A stretch of 64,000 bases of DNA, from the NCBI RefSeq assembly GCF_019218295.1, contig NZ_JAHUZF010000006.1:682001-746000 (forward strand). The letters are read 5' to 3'. Shown here piece after piece: positions 7,772-16,496 of this stretch (within the stretch, counting starts at the first letter, position 1; every line of letters starts with the position of its first letter). Below the pieces are notes generated by a model. It worked only from the letters and a program-made list of their open reading frames with translations. It was not told the origin of the DNA and did not search any database. Position numbers and translations under genes: made by a program. The stretch is from Maritimibacter sp. DP1N21-5 (lineage in GTDB: Bacteria > Pseudomonadota > Alphaproteobacteria > Rhodobacterales > Rhodobacteraceae).

Positions 7772-10254
7772 ACAACCACGCGTGACCATCCGCCGTAGCG
7801 GTGATGCACCGGGCCGCGCGGCAGGCTGACGATCATGAGCGCCAGCCCGGCGGCGATGTCGGCACCGCTCTGCACCCATGTCGCATCCATGACCAGCGCG
7901 CAGATGATCAGCGCCGCGCCGAGGCAGATATTGAGAAAACGGGCGGCGCGGATGCTTTCGGCCATGGCGCTTACGGCAATCGTGACGGCCAGCGCACCGA
8001 TCAGGTGGTCCGTGTTGGCGAGCGCGCCCTCGGTACCCAGTGTGAGCCGCGTGAACATCAGCCAGATTCCGATCGCGACGCTGGCTGCCAGACCCCAGGT
8101 CACGCCAATGCCGCCACCCAGCATGTCGCGCACCACAACCGAGGCAGGCCGTTCGAAGCTCTCGTCGCGGCTCTCGTCGGAGCCGTCATCGGTGTCGCCG
8201 GTCAGGAAGACCCGAAGGATAGGAGCGCCCGCCCGCTTTCTCCGCCGCAGGAACTGGCAGGTGGCGATCAACTCGTCCACCGCATAGGGAATCTGGATCA
8301 GCATGGCGGCGGCGGTGATCAGGCAAAGCGTGCACCACGTGCCCAAGAGGATCGGCTGGATGATGATGAAGGTGATAGAGACGACACCCAGGGGCACGAT
8401 CATGATGCCGAAGATGATCACGAGCCAGGGCATCGTGCGCCAGCGCCTCGCCGAGCCGATGAAGCCGATGAGAATCTCGAGCAGATAGGTCAGGGCGCCG
8501 AGGCCTGCATCGGGCACGGGCCAGGCCTCGGAAATATCGGAGGTGATGATCTCCTCCGTGCCGTTTTTCGGATCGCCAGGCAGGCCCGCGAAGAACGGCT
8601 CCCAGACGCCCTCCACGTGACCCATCTGGTAGGCTGCGAGGTAGCGCGAGACAAAAAGCCCGACGAAGGCAAGCGCGATGACAAGCATCCTCTGGGTCCA
8701 GTCGGAGGGAGAGTAATCCCAGCCCGGCGGGATCGTGGGGCCAGTGGTCGCCGCCATCGTGCCCACGCCCGGCGCGGGGCGGGTGCACACCGCGAGGCCA
8801 AAGATCGCCGCCCCCGCCAATGTGCCATTGAGGTAGGCAGCCGCGCTTTCGGTCCAGAAGATCAACGGCGCCGCCATGATCCAGACGGCGACCGCCGCCA
8901 CGCCCCAGCGCACAAGCGCTGCGCGCCACGACAGGGCGATGAAGCTGCCGATCATCACCAGAAGCCCCGCGATCATGTCGCTGATCAACATGCCGGTGAG
9001 ATCCGTGTAGCCGAGGATCACAGGCGCCGTGATCATCCAGGCCCCCAGCCCGATATTGAGGAACTGCGCCCAGATGGTGCGGGAATGGGCGGTGCGAAAC
9101 TGTTCTTCGTGCCGTGCGCGCAGCGCTTCCGGGTCGTCGCGGTCCTGTGCCGCCTGAAGCCAGTGCGGCTTGGTCAGACCGTTGGCATCGTACCAGCCTG
9201 CGGGATCTGCTTTCAGCGCGGCGATCATGGCGGGCAGCTCTTCCCGGATCGAATGGCGCGGCCGCCAGCCCAGCAGGTCTTCGGCGCGCGAGATGTCGAG
9301 CTCGTAGTGGTCGTCGGCCATCCGGACCATGAAGGGCTTGATGAAAGGCTCCTTGCCCTGATCGAAATCATCCGGAACGACCGGCTCTGCCTTGACCTGC
9401 GCCCAGGCCCCGGCCGCGGCGATGGGCTTGGGAACCGAGAGGGTCTGCCAGTCCTCGGTGCCGTGGATGAGCTGGGCGATGCGCCGTTGCAGCGCGTCGT
9501 AGCCCATGGCCTCTCGTTCGCCGATGAGGATCGTCACCGTCTCGGGAAGATCGTCGCGGCGGTCCACGGTGCGGGAGAAAGCCTCGAGCATATCGTCCCG
9601 GTGCAGAAACGACTGCCCGGTGGACAGATCGCCCGAATAGGCGTGTGCCTTCGGGTCGCGTTCATAGATCCGCCGGATCTGCTCGGCCAGCGTGGGCACT
9701 GCGGTCTGCTCGTCGTAAAGACCGGCAAGATGCAGCAGCGCATAGGGAATTTCGCCGTGCTCCTCGCGGATCACCTCCTCGGTGCGGGCTTTCGAGGCGG
9801 GGTAGGCCCAGCCTGGCTCCACCGGCGTGTCTTCGGTGATCGGGATGCCCGGAGACGACGGTCGATGCACCAGCATGGTGCCTGAATAGATGAACCTGTC
9901 GACCCGGAACTTGCGCAGCCCGCGCAGCAGGTTCCGTGTGCCGTCCTCGTTGACCTTTTCGTAGAGCGGGCTTTCCTCGCCTGAGAAATCGAAATAGGCG
10001 GCAAGGTGGATGACGGCGGCGATGTGGTCGCCATGTGCGTCGCGTAGTTTGTTCAGGGCGTGATCGACCGAGGTGGCATCGGTGATGTCGAATGCTTGGA
10101 TGTGGTCGGATGCTTCGAGGTCGAGCCCGGCGATGCGATAGCGATCCGAAAGTCGGCGGATCAGGGCGGAGCCCAGATTGCCTGCGGCGCCGGTCACCAC
10201 GACAAGCGGCTTCTCGCTGTCCCTGTCCCTGTCCATGCCCGGTGCCTCAGTCAT
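7768..10254 (-). CDS. multidomain SDR epimerase - SPW - VKOR-like - SPW membrane protein
   Basis: With the ATG at 10254 (GAGGA 9 bases upstream) the protein has 828 residues; another ATG at 10236 is also possible. Residues 18-350 are an extended NAD-dependent epimerase/dehydratase domain with TGAAGNLG at 21-28 and catalytic YPASK at 151-155. An SPW-repeat membrane domain follows (about 395-490). Residues 520-665 resemble vitamin K epoxide reductase, including the WCTLC redox motif (C641 and C644). A second SPW-type segment is at about 710-818. The cysteine pair that VKOR proteins usually carry in the first periplasmic loop is missing. The gene is coupled to the downstream Ca antiporter. The biochemical role is unknown. 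Confidence 0.8.
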   Translation of the reverse strand: MTEAPGMDRDRDSEKPLVVVTGAAGNLGSALIRRLSDRYRIAGLDLEASDHIQAFDITDATSVDHALNKLRDAHGDHIAAVIHLAAYFDFSGEESPLYEKVNEDGTRNLLRGLRKFRVDRFIYSGTMLVHRPSSPGIPITEDTPVEPGWAYPASKARTEEVIREEHGEIPYALLHLAGLYDEQTAVPTLAEQIRRIYERDPKAHAYSGDLSTGQSFLHRDDMLEAFSRTVDRRDDLPETVTILIGEREAMGYDALQRRIAQLIHGTEDWQTLSVPKPIAAAGAWAQVKAEPVVPDDFDQGKEPFIKPFMVRMADDHYELDISRAEDLLGWRPRHSIREELPAMIAALKADPAGWYDANGLTKPHWLQAAQDRDDPEALRARHEEQFRTAHSRTIWAQFLNIGLGAWMITAPVILGYTDLTGMLISDMIAGLLVMIGSFIALSWRAALVRWGVAAVAVWIMAAPLIFWTESAAAYLNGTLAGAAIFGLAVCTRPAPGVGTMAATTGPTIPPGWDYSPSDWTQRMLVIALAFVGLFVSRYLAAYQMGHVEGVWEPFFAGLPGDPKNGTEEIITSDISEAWPVPDAGLGALTYLLEILIGFIGSARRWRTMPWLVIIFGIMIVPLGVVSITFIIIQPILLGTWCTLCLITAAAMLIQIPYAVDELIATCQFLRRRKRAGAPILRVFLTGDTDDGSDESRDESFERPASVVVRDMLGGGIGVTWGLAASVAIGIWLMFTRLTLGTEGALANTDHLIGALAVTIAVSAMAESIRAARFLNICLGAALIICALVMDATWVQSGADIAAGLALMIVSLPRGPVHHRYGGWSRVVV

Positions 10255-10515
10255 GCCGCCCGTCCTCGCGGTCCGTCGAACGACATCCGACTCGCTGCGC
10301 GCCAGCACGACCGGAGGGCCCGACGATGTCGCCGCCCTGTTCGGCATTCCTGACTTTGCCGGTGTCCCGGCGCATCCTGTCCCCTTTTCCGCATCGTCTC
10401 CGGTTGCCATTTCAACAGGTGAGGGGCGTCAATGTTCCGCCCTCCGCCGATATCGACGTCACCCATGGGAACCAGTAGGAACTATCGTGGGTTTGCCCTG
10501 AGGAGGTCCCCAGCC
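10255..10515. other. divergent intergenic region before the permease leader ORF; no gene
   Basis: Together with the leader ORF this makes 317 bases between the SDR-VKOR gene (minus strand) and the permease start. Open frames that cross it look like low-complexity extensions. An AGGAGG ribosome binding site at 10501-10506 serves the leader ORF. I recognise no operator here. Confidence 0.5.
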
Positions 10516-10575
10516 ATGACCAGCGGACAAGCTCTCGCCTTCGGCGCCATCCCGATCCCGGAACACCGGGCGTGA
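10516..10575 (+). CDS. 19-residue leader peptide coupled to the amino acid permease gene
   Basis: The ORF runs ATG to TGA with the perfect ribosome binding site AGGAGG at 10501-10506, 9 bases before the ATG. The product would be MTSGQALAFGAIPIPEHRA. Its TGA stop overlaps the GTG start of the permease (GTGA at 10572-10575). The permease has no good ribosome binding site of its own, so the short ORF probably delivers ribosomes to it. It shows no run of one amino acid, so classic attenuation is not obvious. Confidence 0.6.
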   Translation: MTSGQALAFGAIPIPEHRA

Positions 10576-11936
10576 GCGGCGAGGCGATGAGCAAGGTCGA
10601 CGGGGACGCGCCCGGCGACGACGGTGGCAAGCTGAAACGGGCGATCGGTCCCGGCCTTCTTCTTCTATTCATTGTCGGTGACGTCCTGGGGACCGGTATC
10701 TACGCCCTGACGGGCAAGGTGGCCGAGGAAGTCGGAGGCATCGTCTGGCTGCCGTTCCTCGTGGCCTTTTTCGTCGCGACCCTGACAGCCTGTAGCTATC
10801 TGGAACTGGTCACCAAATACCCCAAGGCGGCAGGCGCGGCGCTATATACGGAAAAAGCCTTCGGCATCCATTTCGTCACCTTTCTGGTCGCCTTCGCCGT
10901 GATGTCCTCTGGCCTGACGTCGTCCTCTACTGCGGCGCGGGCCTTTGCCGAGAACTTCTCGACCGGTTTCGGCGTGGAACTTGGCGGATGGGCGGTGACG
11001 CTGATCGGCCTTGGCTTCGTGGCCGTGATCGCCCTGATCAATATGCGCGGCGTTGGCGAGAGCGTGATGGTCAATGCGGTGTTCACCTGTATCGAGCTGA
11101 CGGGCCTGATCATCATCATCGTGATCGGCATGCTGGTTTTCGGCTCCGGCGAGGCCGACATCGGCAAGGCCTTCGAATTTGGAAACAGGGAGGACGGCAT
11201 CTTCTGGCCGGTGATCGCGGGAACCACGCTGGCCTTTTTCGCCATGGTGGGTTTCGAGGATTCTGTGAACATGGCCGAGGAAACCAAGGAGCCCAGTCGT
11301 ATCTTCCCCCGGATCCTCTTTGCCGGCCTGGGGATCGCCGCGCTCCTGTACCTCGTCGTTTCCATCGTCGCTATCTCGATCGTGCCGGTCGAGGAACTGG
11401 CAGAGGGCGACACGCCCCTCCTGAAGGTGGTCGAGACCGGGGCGCCCGGCTTTCCGCCCTGGGTCTTCGGGCTCATCACCATGATCGCGGTGGGCAATTC
11501 CGCTTTGATCAACCTGCTGATGGCAAGCCGTCTGGTCTATGGGATGAGCGAGGAGGGGGTCCTGCCCTCGGTCTTGGGCAAGGTCAACCGGTCACGCAAG
11601 ACACCCGTGACGGCAATCCTCTTCACCACGCTCCTCGCGGCCGGGCTGATCACCTTCGTGGGTGCCGTGCCGGAACTGGGCGGCACGACGGCGCTCCTGC
11701 TTCTCGCCGTATTCGCCGTGGTCAATGTGGCGGTTCTGGTCCTGAAACGCGACAAGGTCGATCACGACCATTTCCGCACGCCGGTCTGGGTCGCCCTTGC
11801 GGGCGCCCTGACCTGTGCCTTTCTTGTGGGGCCCTGGACGGGGCGCGATCCTGTTCAATACGCGATCGCCGCCGTGCTTATCGGGATCGGCGTGGTCTTG
11901 TGGGCCTTGACCAGGCTTTGGATGCGCAAGTCCTGA
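10572..11936 (+). CDS. amino acid permease (APC superfamily)
   Basis: The 454-residue protein has about 12 predicted membrane spans and the family N-terminal motif GDVLGTGIYALTG at residues 36-48, where the unwound first helix binds substrate. FFAMVGFEDSVNMAEETKEPSR in the middle is the conserved loop of APC transporters. The GTG at 10572 overlaps the stop codon of a 19-codon leader ORF; an ATG at 10587 is an alternative start. Substrate specificity cannot be assigned. It is convergent with a small minus-strand gene. Confidence 0.85.
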   Translation: MSGEAMSKVDGDAPGDDGGKLKRAIGPGLLLLFIVGDVLGTGIYALTGKVAEEVGGIVWLPFLVAFFVATLTACSYLELVTKYPKAAGAALYTEKAFGIHFVTFLVAFAVMSSGLTSSSTAARAFAENFSTGFGVELGGWAVTLIGLGFVAVIALINMRGVGESVMVNAVFTCIELTGLIIIIVIGMLVFGSGEADIGKAFEFGNREDGIFWPVIAGTTLAFFAMVGFEDSVNMAEETKEPSRIFPRILFAGLGIAALLYLVVSIVAISIVPVEELAEGDTPLLKVVETGAPGFPPWVFGLITMIAVGNSALINLLMASRLVYGMSEEGVLPSVLGKVNRSRKTPVTAILFTTLLAAGLITFVGAVPELGGTTALLLLAVFAVVNVAVLVLKRDKVDHDHFRTPVWVALAGALTCAFLVGPWTGRDPVQYAIAAVLIGIGVVLWALTRLWMRKS

Positions 11937-12015
11937 TGGCCACGGAGGCCTCCGCGCATAGGGAGGCGCGCCGAGGCTGCGGCAACGCGCGTCACTCGGA
12001 AGTCTGCTCTAGGGA

Positions 12016-12210
12016 TCAGTAGGTGCCGGGCGGGTCGCTGGCCGGGAAGGATTCGTCGACCATTTCATCGAGCATGTCCCACCGTCGCGGCGGGTTTCGC
12101 ATCTGGGACGGCCCTGCATCGCGCACATGAAGCGGCGGCGAGGAACGGCTGTGTGTCCAGGCCCGATAGACGAGCAGTCCAACCGCGGCACCGATGAGAA
12201 ATCTGACCAT
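12016..12210 (-). CDS. small membrane-anchored protein with DESFPASDPP C-terminus
   Basis: The 64-residue protein begins with one hydrophobic segment (FLIGAAVGLLVYRAW), followed by a basic hydrophilic stretch, and ends with DEMVDESFPASDPPGTY. The acidic DESFPASDPP ending recurs at the C-terminus of many short uncharacterised proteins of proteobacteria and actinobacteria. The ATG at 12210 has the ribosome binding site AAAGGAAA. It lies between the permease and the divergent DUF421 gene. The function is unknown. Confidence 0.7.
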   Translation of the reverse strand: MVRFLIGAAVGLLVYRAWTHSRSSPPLHVRDAGPSQMRNPPRRWDMLDEMVDESFPASDPPGTY

Positions 12211-12372
12211 GTCGTTTCCTTTCCGAGACAAAGGTGGATTGGCGGCTCGTCCGGTTGCGAGCGGTGTCGGTAAGAGAACGGTCTGTCGATCGGGATGTTC
12301 CAAACGAGGGGGCCGGCAGCGGAAACATGTTCACCGCCGGGAACACGCTTTCGCGACCGGCGTTCTGGCAGC

Positions 12373-12954
12373 ATGGAACCTGCTCAGATCTGGATATCGG
12401 AACCCGACCGTCTGCTTCACGTGGTCGCGTCGTGCGTCGTCTTCTACATTTTCATCATCGGACTGACGCGCCTGTCGGGCAAACGCACCACCGGCAACAT
12501 GAACAATTTCGACTGGATTATTACCGTCGGAATCGGTTCCATCATGGCGTCGGGCATCCTGCTGCGAAACGTCTCGATGCTGGACGCCATGGTCGCCGTG
12601 TCTGCCCTTGCGGGGCTTCAGTGGCTCACGACATGGGGCACGCTGCGCTCGCATCGGTTTGCGCGCTGGGTGAAGCCGCGTCCCCGCATGCTGCTCAGAA
12701 ACGGGCACCTGCTTGGGGACGCGCTCCGCTACGAGCGGATCACCGATGACGAAGTGAAATCCGCCCTGCGCAAGGCGGGCCTCGCGCACTGCGACGATGC
12801 GGCCTGGGTCGTCATCGAGACCTCCGGGGAACTCTCCGTGATCCGCGCGACCGGCACCTCCGGCACTCCAGAGCCCGACCTGCTGCGCCCGGTGGCGGGC
12901 TCGGTGCAGGACCTTCGGGCGGAAACCGACGACCGGGGCGGAACAAGAGGATAG
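12373..12954 (+). CDS. DUF421 (YetF-type) membrane protein
   Basis: The 193-residue product has three N-terminal membrane spans (to about residue 90) and a cytoplasmic alpha/beta domain. The segment LTRLSGKRTTGNMNNFDWIIT and the later PRMLLRNGHLLGDALRYERIT are diagnostic of DUF421/YetF proteins. YetF-type proteins are known from spore formers and are widespread in stress-related loci of proteobacteria, but their activity is undetermined. The ATG at 12373 is preferred because it precedes a compact N-terminus, although the frame is open to 12295. Confidence 0.8.
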   Translation: MEPAQIWISEPDRLLHVVASCVVFYIFIIGLTRLSGKRTTGNMNNFDWIITVGIGSIMASGILLRNVSMLDAMVAVSALAGLQWLTTWGTLRSHRFARWVKPRPRMLLRNGHLLGDALRYERITDDEVKSALRKAGLAHCDDAAWVVIETSGELSVIRATGTSGTPEPDLLRPVAGSVQDLRAETDDRGGTRG

Positions 12955-13137
12955 CGGCAGGCGCGGCCCATTGATGAGGCGCGAGGCGGCATTGCCGCAG
13001 GCGACGTCCACGTTCGGGCGTGACGCGCCCGGCAGATGTTGTTACTCGGTGGCAAGCGAACTTGGGAAATCCAGATAAACCGAAGGGAACACCATAGGTC
13101 CCGGCAACAGACCATAGCCGGGGTCTTGTTTGATAGT

Positions 13138-14124
13138 ATGACATCGACCGCAGCACAGGCTTCGCGCCTTTCCGTGGCACCCATGATGGACTGGACGGAC
13201 CGGCATTGCCGGTTCTTCCACCGCCTCATGAGCCGCGAGACATTGCTCTACACCGAGATGGTGACCGCACCGGCGCTGGTGCGGGGCGGGGCCGTGCATC
13301 TGCTCGACTACAATCCCGAAGAACATCCGGTCGCGCTGCAGTTGGGCGGGTCGGAGCCGGCGGAACTGGCGGAAGCGATGAAGAGGGCGGTGGACCGGGG
13401 CTATGACGAGGTCAACCTGAATTGCGGCTGCCCCTCGGACCGGGTGCAATCGGGGACCTTCGGCGCGGTTCTCATGAAGGACCCCGGGCTGGTCGCGGAC
13501 TGTGTCGGCGCGATGATCCGGGCGGCCGGCGATGTCGAAGTGACGGTGAAATGCCGGATCGGCGTGGATGATCAGGACCCGGATACGGTCTTGCCCGAAT
13601 TTCTCAAGCAGGTCTCCGACGCCGGGGTGCGCCGGTTCACGATCCATGCGCGCAAGGCCTGGTTGCAGGGCCTGTCGCCCAAGGAGAACAGGGATATTCC
13701 GCCGCTCGACTATGATCTCGTCCACAGGATGAAGGCGCGGTTTCCGGACCTGCATCTGTCGATCAATGGCGGGATCACGACACTCAACGAGGCGGAGGCG
13801 CATCTCGCACAAGGATTGGACGGTGTGATGATCGGCCGGGCCGCCTACCATACGCCAGCGGATGTCCTGCTCGATGCGGATGCCCGCATCTTCGGCAAGG
13901 GGAACGCCTACAAGGACCCCCGCGACGTGGCGCGCGCGATGATCCCCTATGTCGAACGTCACCTCGCCGAGGGCGGCAAGCTCGCCCAGATCACGCGCCA
14001 CATGCTGGGGCTCTTCGCCGGTCGCCCCGGGGCGCGCCATTTCAAGCGCGTGCTGTCAGAGAATGCGCACAAGCCCACGGCCACGGCGCGTCTGATCGAA
14101 GAGGCGATGGCCGAACTCGTCTAG
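13138..14124 (+). CDS. dusA: tRNA dihydrouridine(20/20a) synthase
   Basis: DusA reduces uridines 20 and 20a in the D-loop of tRNA using FMN and NADPH. The protein has 328 residues from the ATG at 13138. LSVAPMMDWTDRHCR at the N-terminus and EVNLNCGCPSDRVQSG at residues 91-106 are DusA signatures, with C98 as the catalytic cysteine. The FMN-binding SINGGI and DGVMIGRAAY lie in the second half, and a C-terminal helical tRNA-binding domain follows. The stop TAG shares CTAG with the stop codon of the convergent acyl-CoA synthetase gene. Confidence 0.96.
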   Translation: MTSTAAQASRLSVAPMMDWTDRHCRFFHRLMSRETLLYTEMVTAPALVRGGAVHLLDYNPEEHPVALQLGGSEPAELAEAMKRAVDRGYDEVNLNCGCPSDRVQSGTFGAVLMKDPGLVADCVGAMIRAAGDVEVTVKCRIGVDDQDPDTVLPEFLKQVSDAGVRRFTIHARKAWLQGLSPKENRDIPPLDYDLVHRMKARFPDLHLSINGGITTLNEAEAHLAQGLDGVMIGRAAYHTPADVLLDADARIFGKGNAYKDPRDVARAMIPYVERHLAEGGKLAQITRHMLGLFAGRPGARHFKRVLSENAHKPTATARLIEEAMAELV

Positions 14125-15671
14125 TCACGCCTGGGTATCGCCGGGAACTCCCCCGCCGCCGCGCGATCGCGAAGCGCCCGGCGCAGAACCTTGTTGTTTG
14201 CGCCCCGGGGCACGGCCTCGACCGCGACGAAGATGCGCGGCGTCTTGTAGCGTGCGAGGTGTGTTTCGGCATGTGCAGCAAGCGCCGCATCGTTGACCGA
14301 GACACCCACCTCCGGCTGGTAGAAACAGGCGATGACGCTGGCGCTCTCCGACACCGCCACCTCGACCACCGCGGCCTCGTGGACCGCCGGGTGGCGCATC
14401 ATCGCGCTTTCGACTTCGAGCGGCGAGACCCGGAAACCGCCCGCGTTCATCATGTCGTCGTCCCGACCCAGGTAGGTGATGGCCCCGTCCGCCTCCATGC
14501 GGGCGGAGTCGCCGGTCAGGAACCATTCGCCTGCGTATCGTGCACGGGTTTCTTCTTCGGCCCCCACGTAGCCCAGCATCAGGCCGGGGTCGCTTTCATG
14601 GACGGCGAGAATGCCGGGTGCGCCGCGGGGCACGGGTCCGTCCTCGCCGATCACAGCGATCCTGCGGCCCGGCTGGGGATAGCCCAGGGTGCCGGGCGGG
14701 GCGGGTTTGCGGGGGCTTCCGGAAATGAAGGTCGAGCATTCCGACATGCCGAAAGCCTCGTGCAGCGTGGTGCCGGTGGCCTCTTCCCAGGCCGTGCGGA
14801 TCGGCGCGGCAAGTTTTTCGCCTGCGCTCAGCCCGTGGCGGAGGGACGCGGACCCTGTGACGCCGACCCGCAACATCTGGCGGTAGACGCCCGGTGCCGC
14901 GGCAAAGATCGTGACGCGCTCGCGGACGAGCAAACCGGGCAAGGCCGAAGACGGCGTTCCGGGCGTGGGGATGAGCGCGGTCGCTCCGATCGACCATGGG
15001 TCCATCAACCCCGTGCCCAGCGTGTAGGTCCAGTTGAAGGCCCCGGCATGCATGAGCCGGTCGTTCGCAGTCAGATCATACCAGCCCTCCCACATCATCC
15101 GCCGCGCCCAGATCGCGCGATGGGCGTGGAGCACGGCGCGGGGTTTGCCGGAGGTCCCCGAGGTGAAAATCGCGTAGGCGGGGCGGTGGGTATCCCCCAT
15201 CGATGCAGCCGGACCCAAACCATGCGCAAGGGCCCGTATGTCTTCGAGCGTCTTGATCGGGGCGGTTGCAGGGGAGGGGACCGCAATGCCCGGCGAGGCG
15301 ATGATCAGACGCGGCTCGATTTGGAGCGCCATTTTGGTGATCTCGCCGTCGGTGAGCTGAGACGAGGTCGGCACCGGCACCAGACCGGCCCAGATGGCGC
15401 CGAGGAACGCAAGGGGAAACTCCACGTCGTTGCCGAGACGGAGGAGCACCCTGTCGCCGGGCTCGAGCCCAAGGGTCAGGAGCCCACCGGCGATCCTACG
15501 GACCGTTTCGGTCAGTCGCGCATATGACCAGTCCTCGCGGCCCTCGGGGCTGACCAGCGACAAGGCCGGCTTGTCCGGCGTCTCGGCCCCACCCGAAAGG
15601 ACATAGGCGGCAAGGTTGAACGCCGCCGGGGGCGGCGTCAGGGTGTGGTCGGGGGCGAAGATGGCATCCAT
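14121..15671 (-). CDS. acyl-CoA synthetase (AMP-dependent, ANL superfamily)
   Basis: The 516-residue enzyme activates a carboxylic acid with ATP and forms its CoA thioester. It shows the P-loop-like AIFTSGTSGKPRAVLHAHR, the EAFGMSEC region, the hinge GEWFLTGDSARMEADG with YLGRDDDMMNAGGFRVSP, and the C-terminal NNKVLRRALRD that holds the catalytic lysine. Together these fit benzoate/acetate-type short or aromatic acyl-CoA ligases, but the substrate is unknown. The start at 15671 is 34 bases from the divergent XRE-cupin gene, so that regulator may control it. It ends convergently with dusA in a shared CTAG. Confidence 0.85.
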   Translation of the reverse strand: MDAIFAPDHTLTPPPAAFNLAAYVLSGGAETPDKPALSLVSPEGREDWSYARLTETVRRIAGGLLTLGLEPGDRVLLRLGNDVEFPLAFLGAIWAGLVPVPTSSQLTDGEITKMALQIEPRLIIASPGIAVPSPATAPIKTLEDIRALAHGLGPAASMGDTHRPAYAIFTSGTSGKPRAVLHAHRAIWARRMMWEGWYDLTANDRLMHAGAFNWTYTLGTGLMDPWSIGATALIPTPGTPSSALPGLLVRERVTIFAAAPGVYRQMLRVGVTGSASLRHGLSAGEKLAAPIRTAWEEATGTTLHEAFGMSECSTFISGSPRKPAPPGTLGYPQPGRRIAVIGEDGPVPRGAPGILAVHESDPGLMLGYVGAEEETRARYAGEWFLTGDSARMEADGAITYLGRDDDMMNAGGFRVSPLEVESAMMRHPAVHEAAVVEVAVSESASVIACFYQPEVGVSVNDAALAAHAETHLARYKTPRIFVAVEAVPRGANNKVLRRALRDRAAAGEFPAIPRRD

Positions 15672-15705
15672 GCCGGAGAAATGCCCGCCGCGCGAAGGAG
15701 TTGCA

Positions 15706-16386
15706 ATGGCGGCCTGCCAAGCGATAGAAACGCGCATGAGCCAGAACCAGCCCAGCCCGGACAAGGACGGTCAGCCGAGCCTTATCAAGCTTGCCCGCGA
15801 ACGCGAGGGGGGCGCGGAGGTCGCCGACCCGATGCCTCTCGACCTGGGCGAGCGGGTGCGCGACCTGCGCAAGTCGCGCGGATGGACCTTGGAACAGGCG
15901 GCGTCTCAGGCGGGCCTCGCGCGCTCCACGCTCTCCAAGATCGAGAACGGCCAGATGTCCCCGACCTACGAGGCGCTGAAAAAGCTCGCCGTCGGGCTCG
16001 AGATTTCGGTGCCGCAGCTCTTCACGCCGCCTCGCGACGCGCGGGTGTCGGGCCGGATGACGGTGACGAAATCGGGCGAGGGACAGGAGCATCCGACCGC
16101 GACATACGAGCACGAATTGCTCGCCGGGGCCCTGACCAAGAAGGCGATGTTGCCTTACCGTGCCCGCGTGCGCGCACGCCGTTTCGACGAATTCGACGGC
16201 TGGGTCCGGCACGACGGGGAAGAGTTCCTCTATGTGCTGACCGGCGCGATCCGGTTGATCACCGAGTTCTACGAACCGATCGACATGCGCCGGGGCGACA
16301 GCGCCTATTACGACGCCTCGATGGGGCATAATGTGATTTCCACCTCGGAAGAGGATGCGCTGATCCTGTGGGTCACGTCGCTCTGA
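15706..16386 (+). CDS. XRE-family transcriptional regulator with cupin domain
   Basis: An N-terminal helix-turn-helix (LGERVRDLRKSRGWTLEQAA, then RSTLSKIENGQMSP) is followed by a C-terminal cupin_2 sensor domain (RRFDEFDGWVRHDGEEFLYVLTG). I prefer the ATG at 15706 (226 residues) because AAGGAG lies 5 bases upstream; an ATG at 15736 is also possible. Such regulators often control amino acid or carboxylic acid catabolism. It is divergent from an acyl-CoA synthetase gene, its likely target. Confidence 0.88.
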   Translation: MAACQAIETRMSQNQPSPDKDGQPSLIKLAREREGGAEVADPMPLDLGERVRDLRKSRGWTLEQAASQAGLARSTLSKIENGQMSPTYEALKKLAVGLEISVPQLFTPPRDARVSGRMTVTKSGEGQEHPTATYEHELLAGALTKKAMLPYRARVRARRFDEFDGWVRHDGEEFLYVLTGAIRLITEFYEPIDMRRGDSAYYDASMGHNVISTSEEDALILWVTSL

Positions 16387-16496
16387 TCCGCGCCGGCATC
16401 ATGTTCTGACGCAAATTTCTGCCGAAAGGTCGGACAAGGCTCGCACCCTGCGGCGCGGCCTGTTAGGCGAGAAGGCAGGCGACAGGAGCACGACGA

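Noticed and set aside
11943..11954. CGGAGGCCTCCG palindrome after the permease gene as a terminator
   Set aside because: The stem would have almost no loop and no T-tract, so I did not list it.
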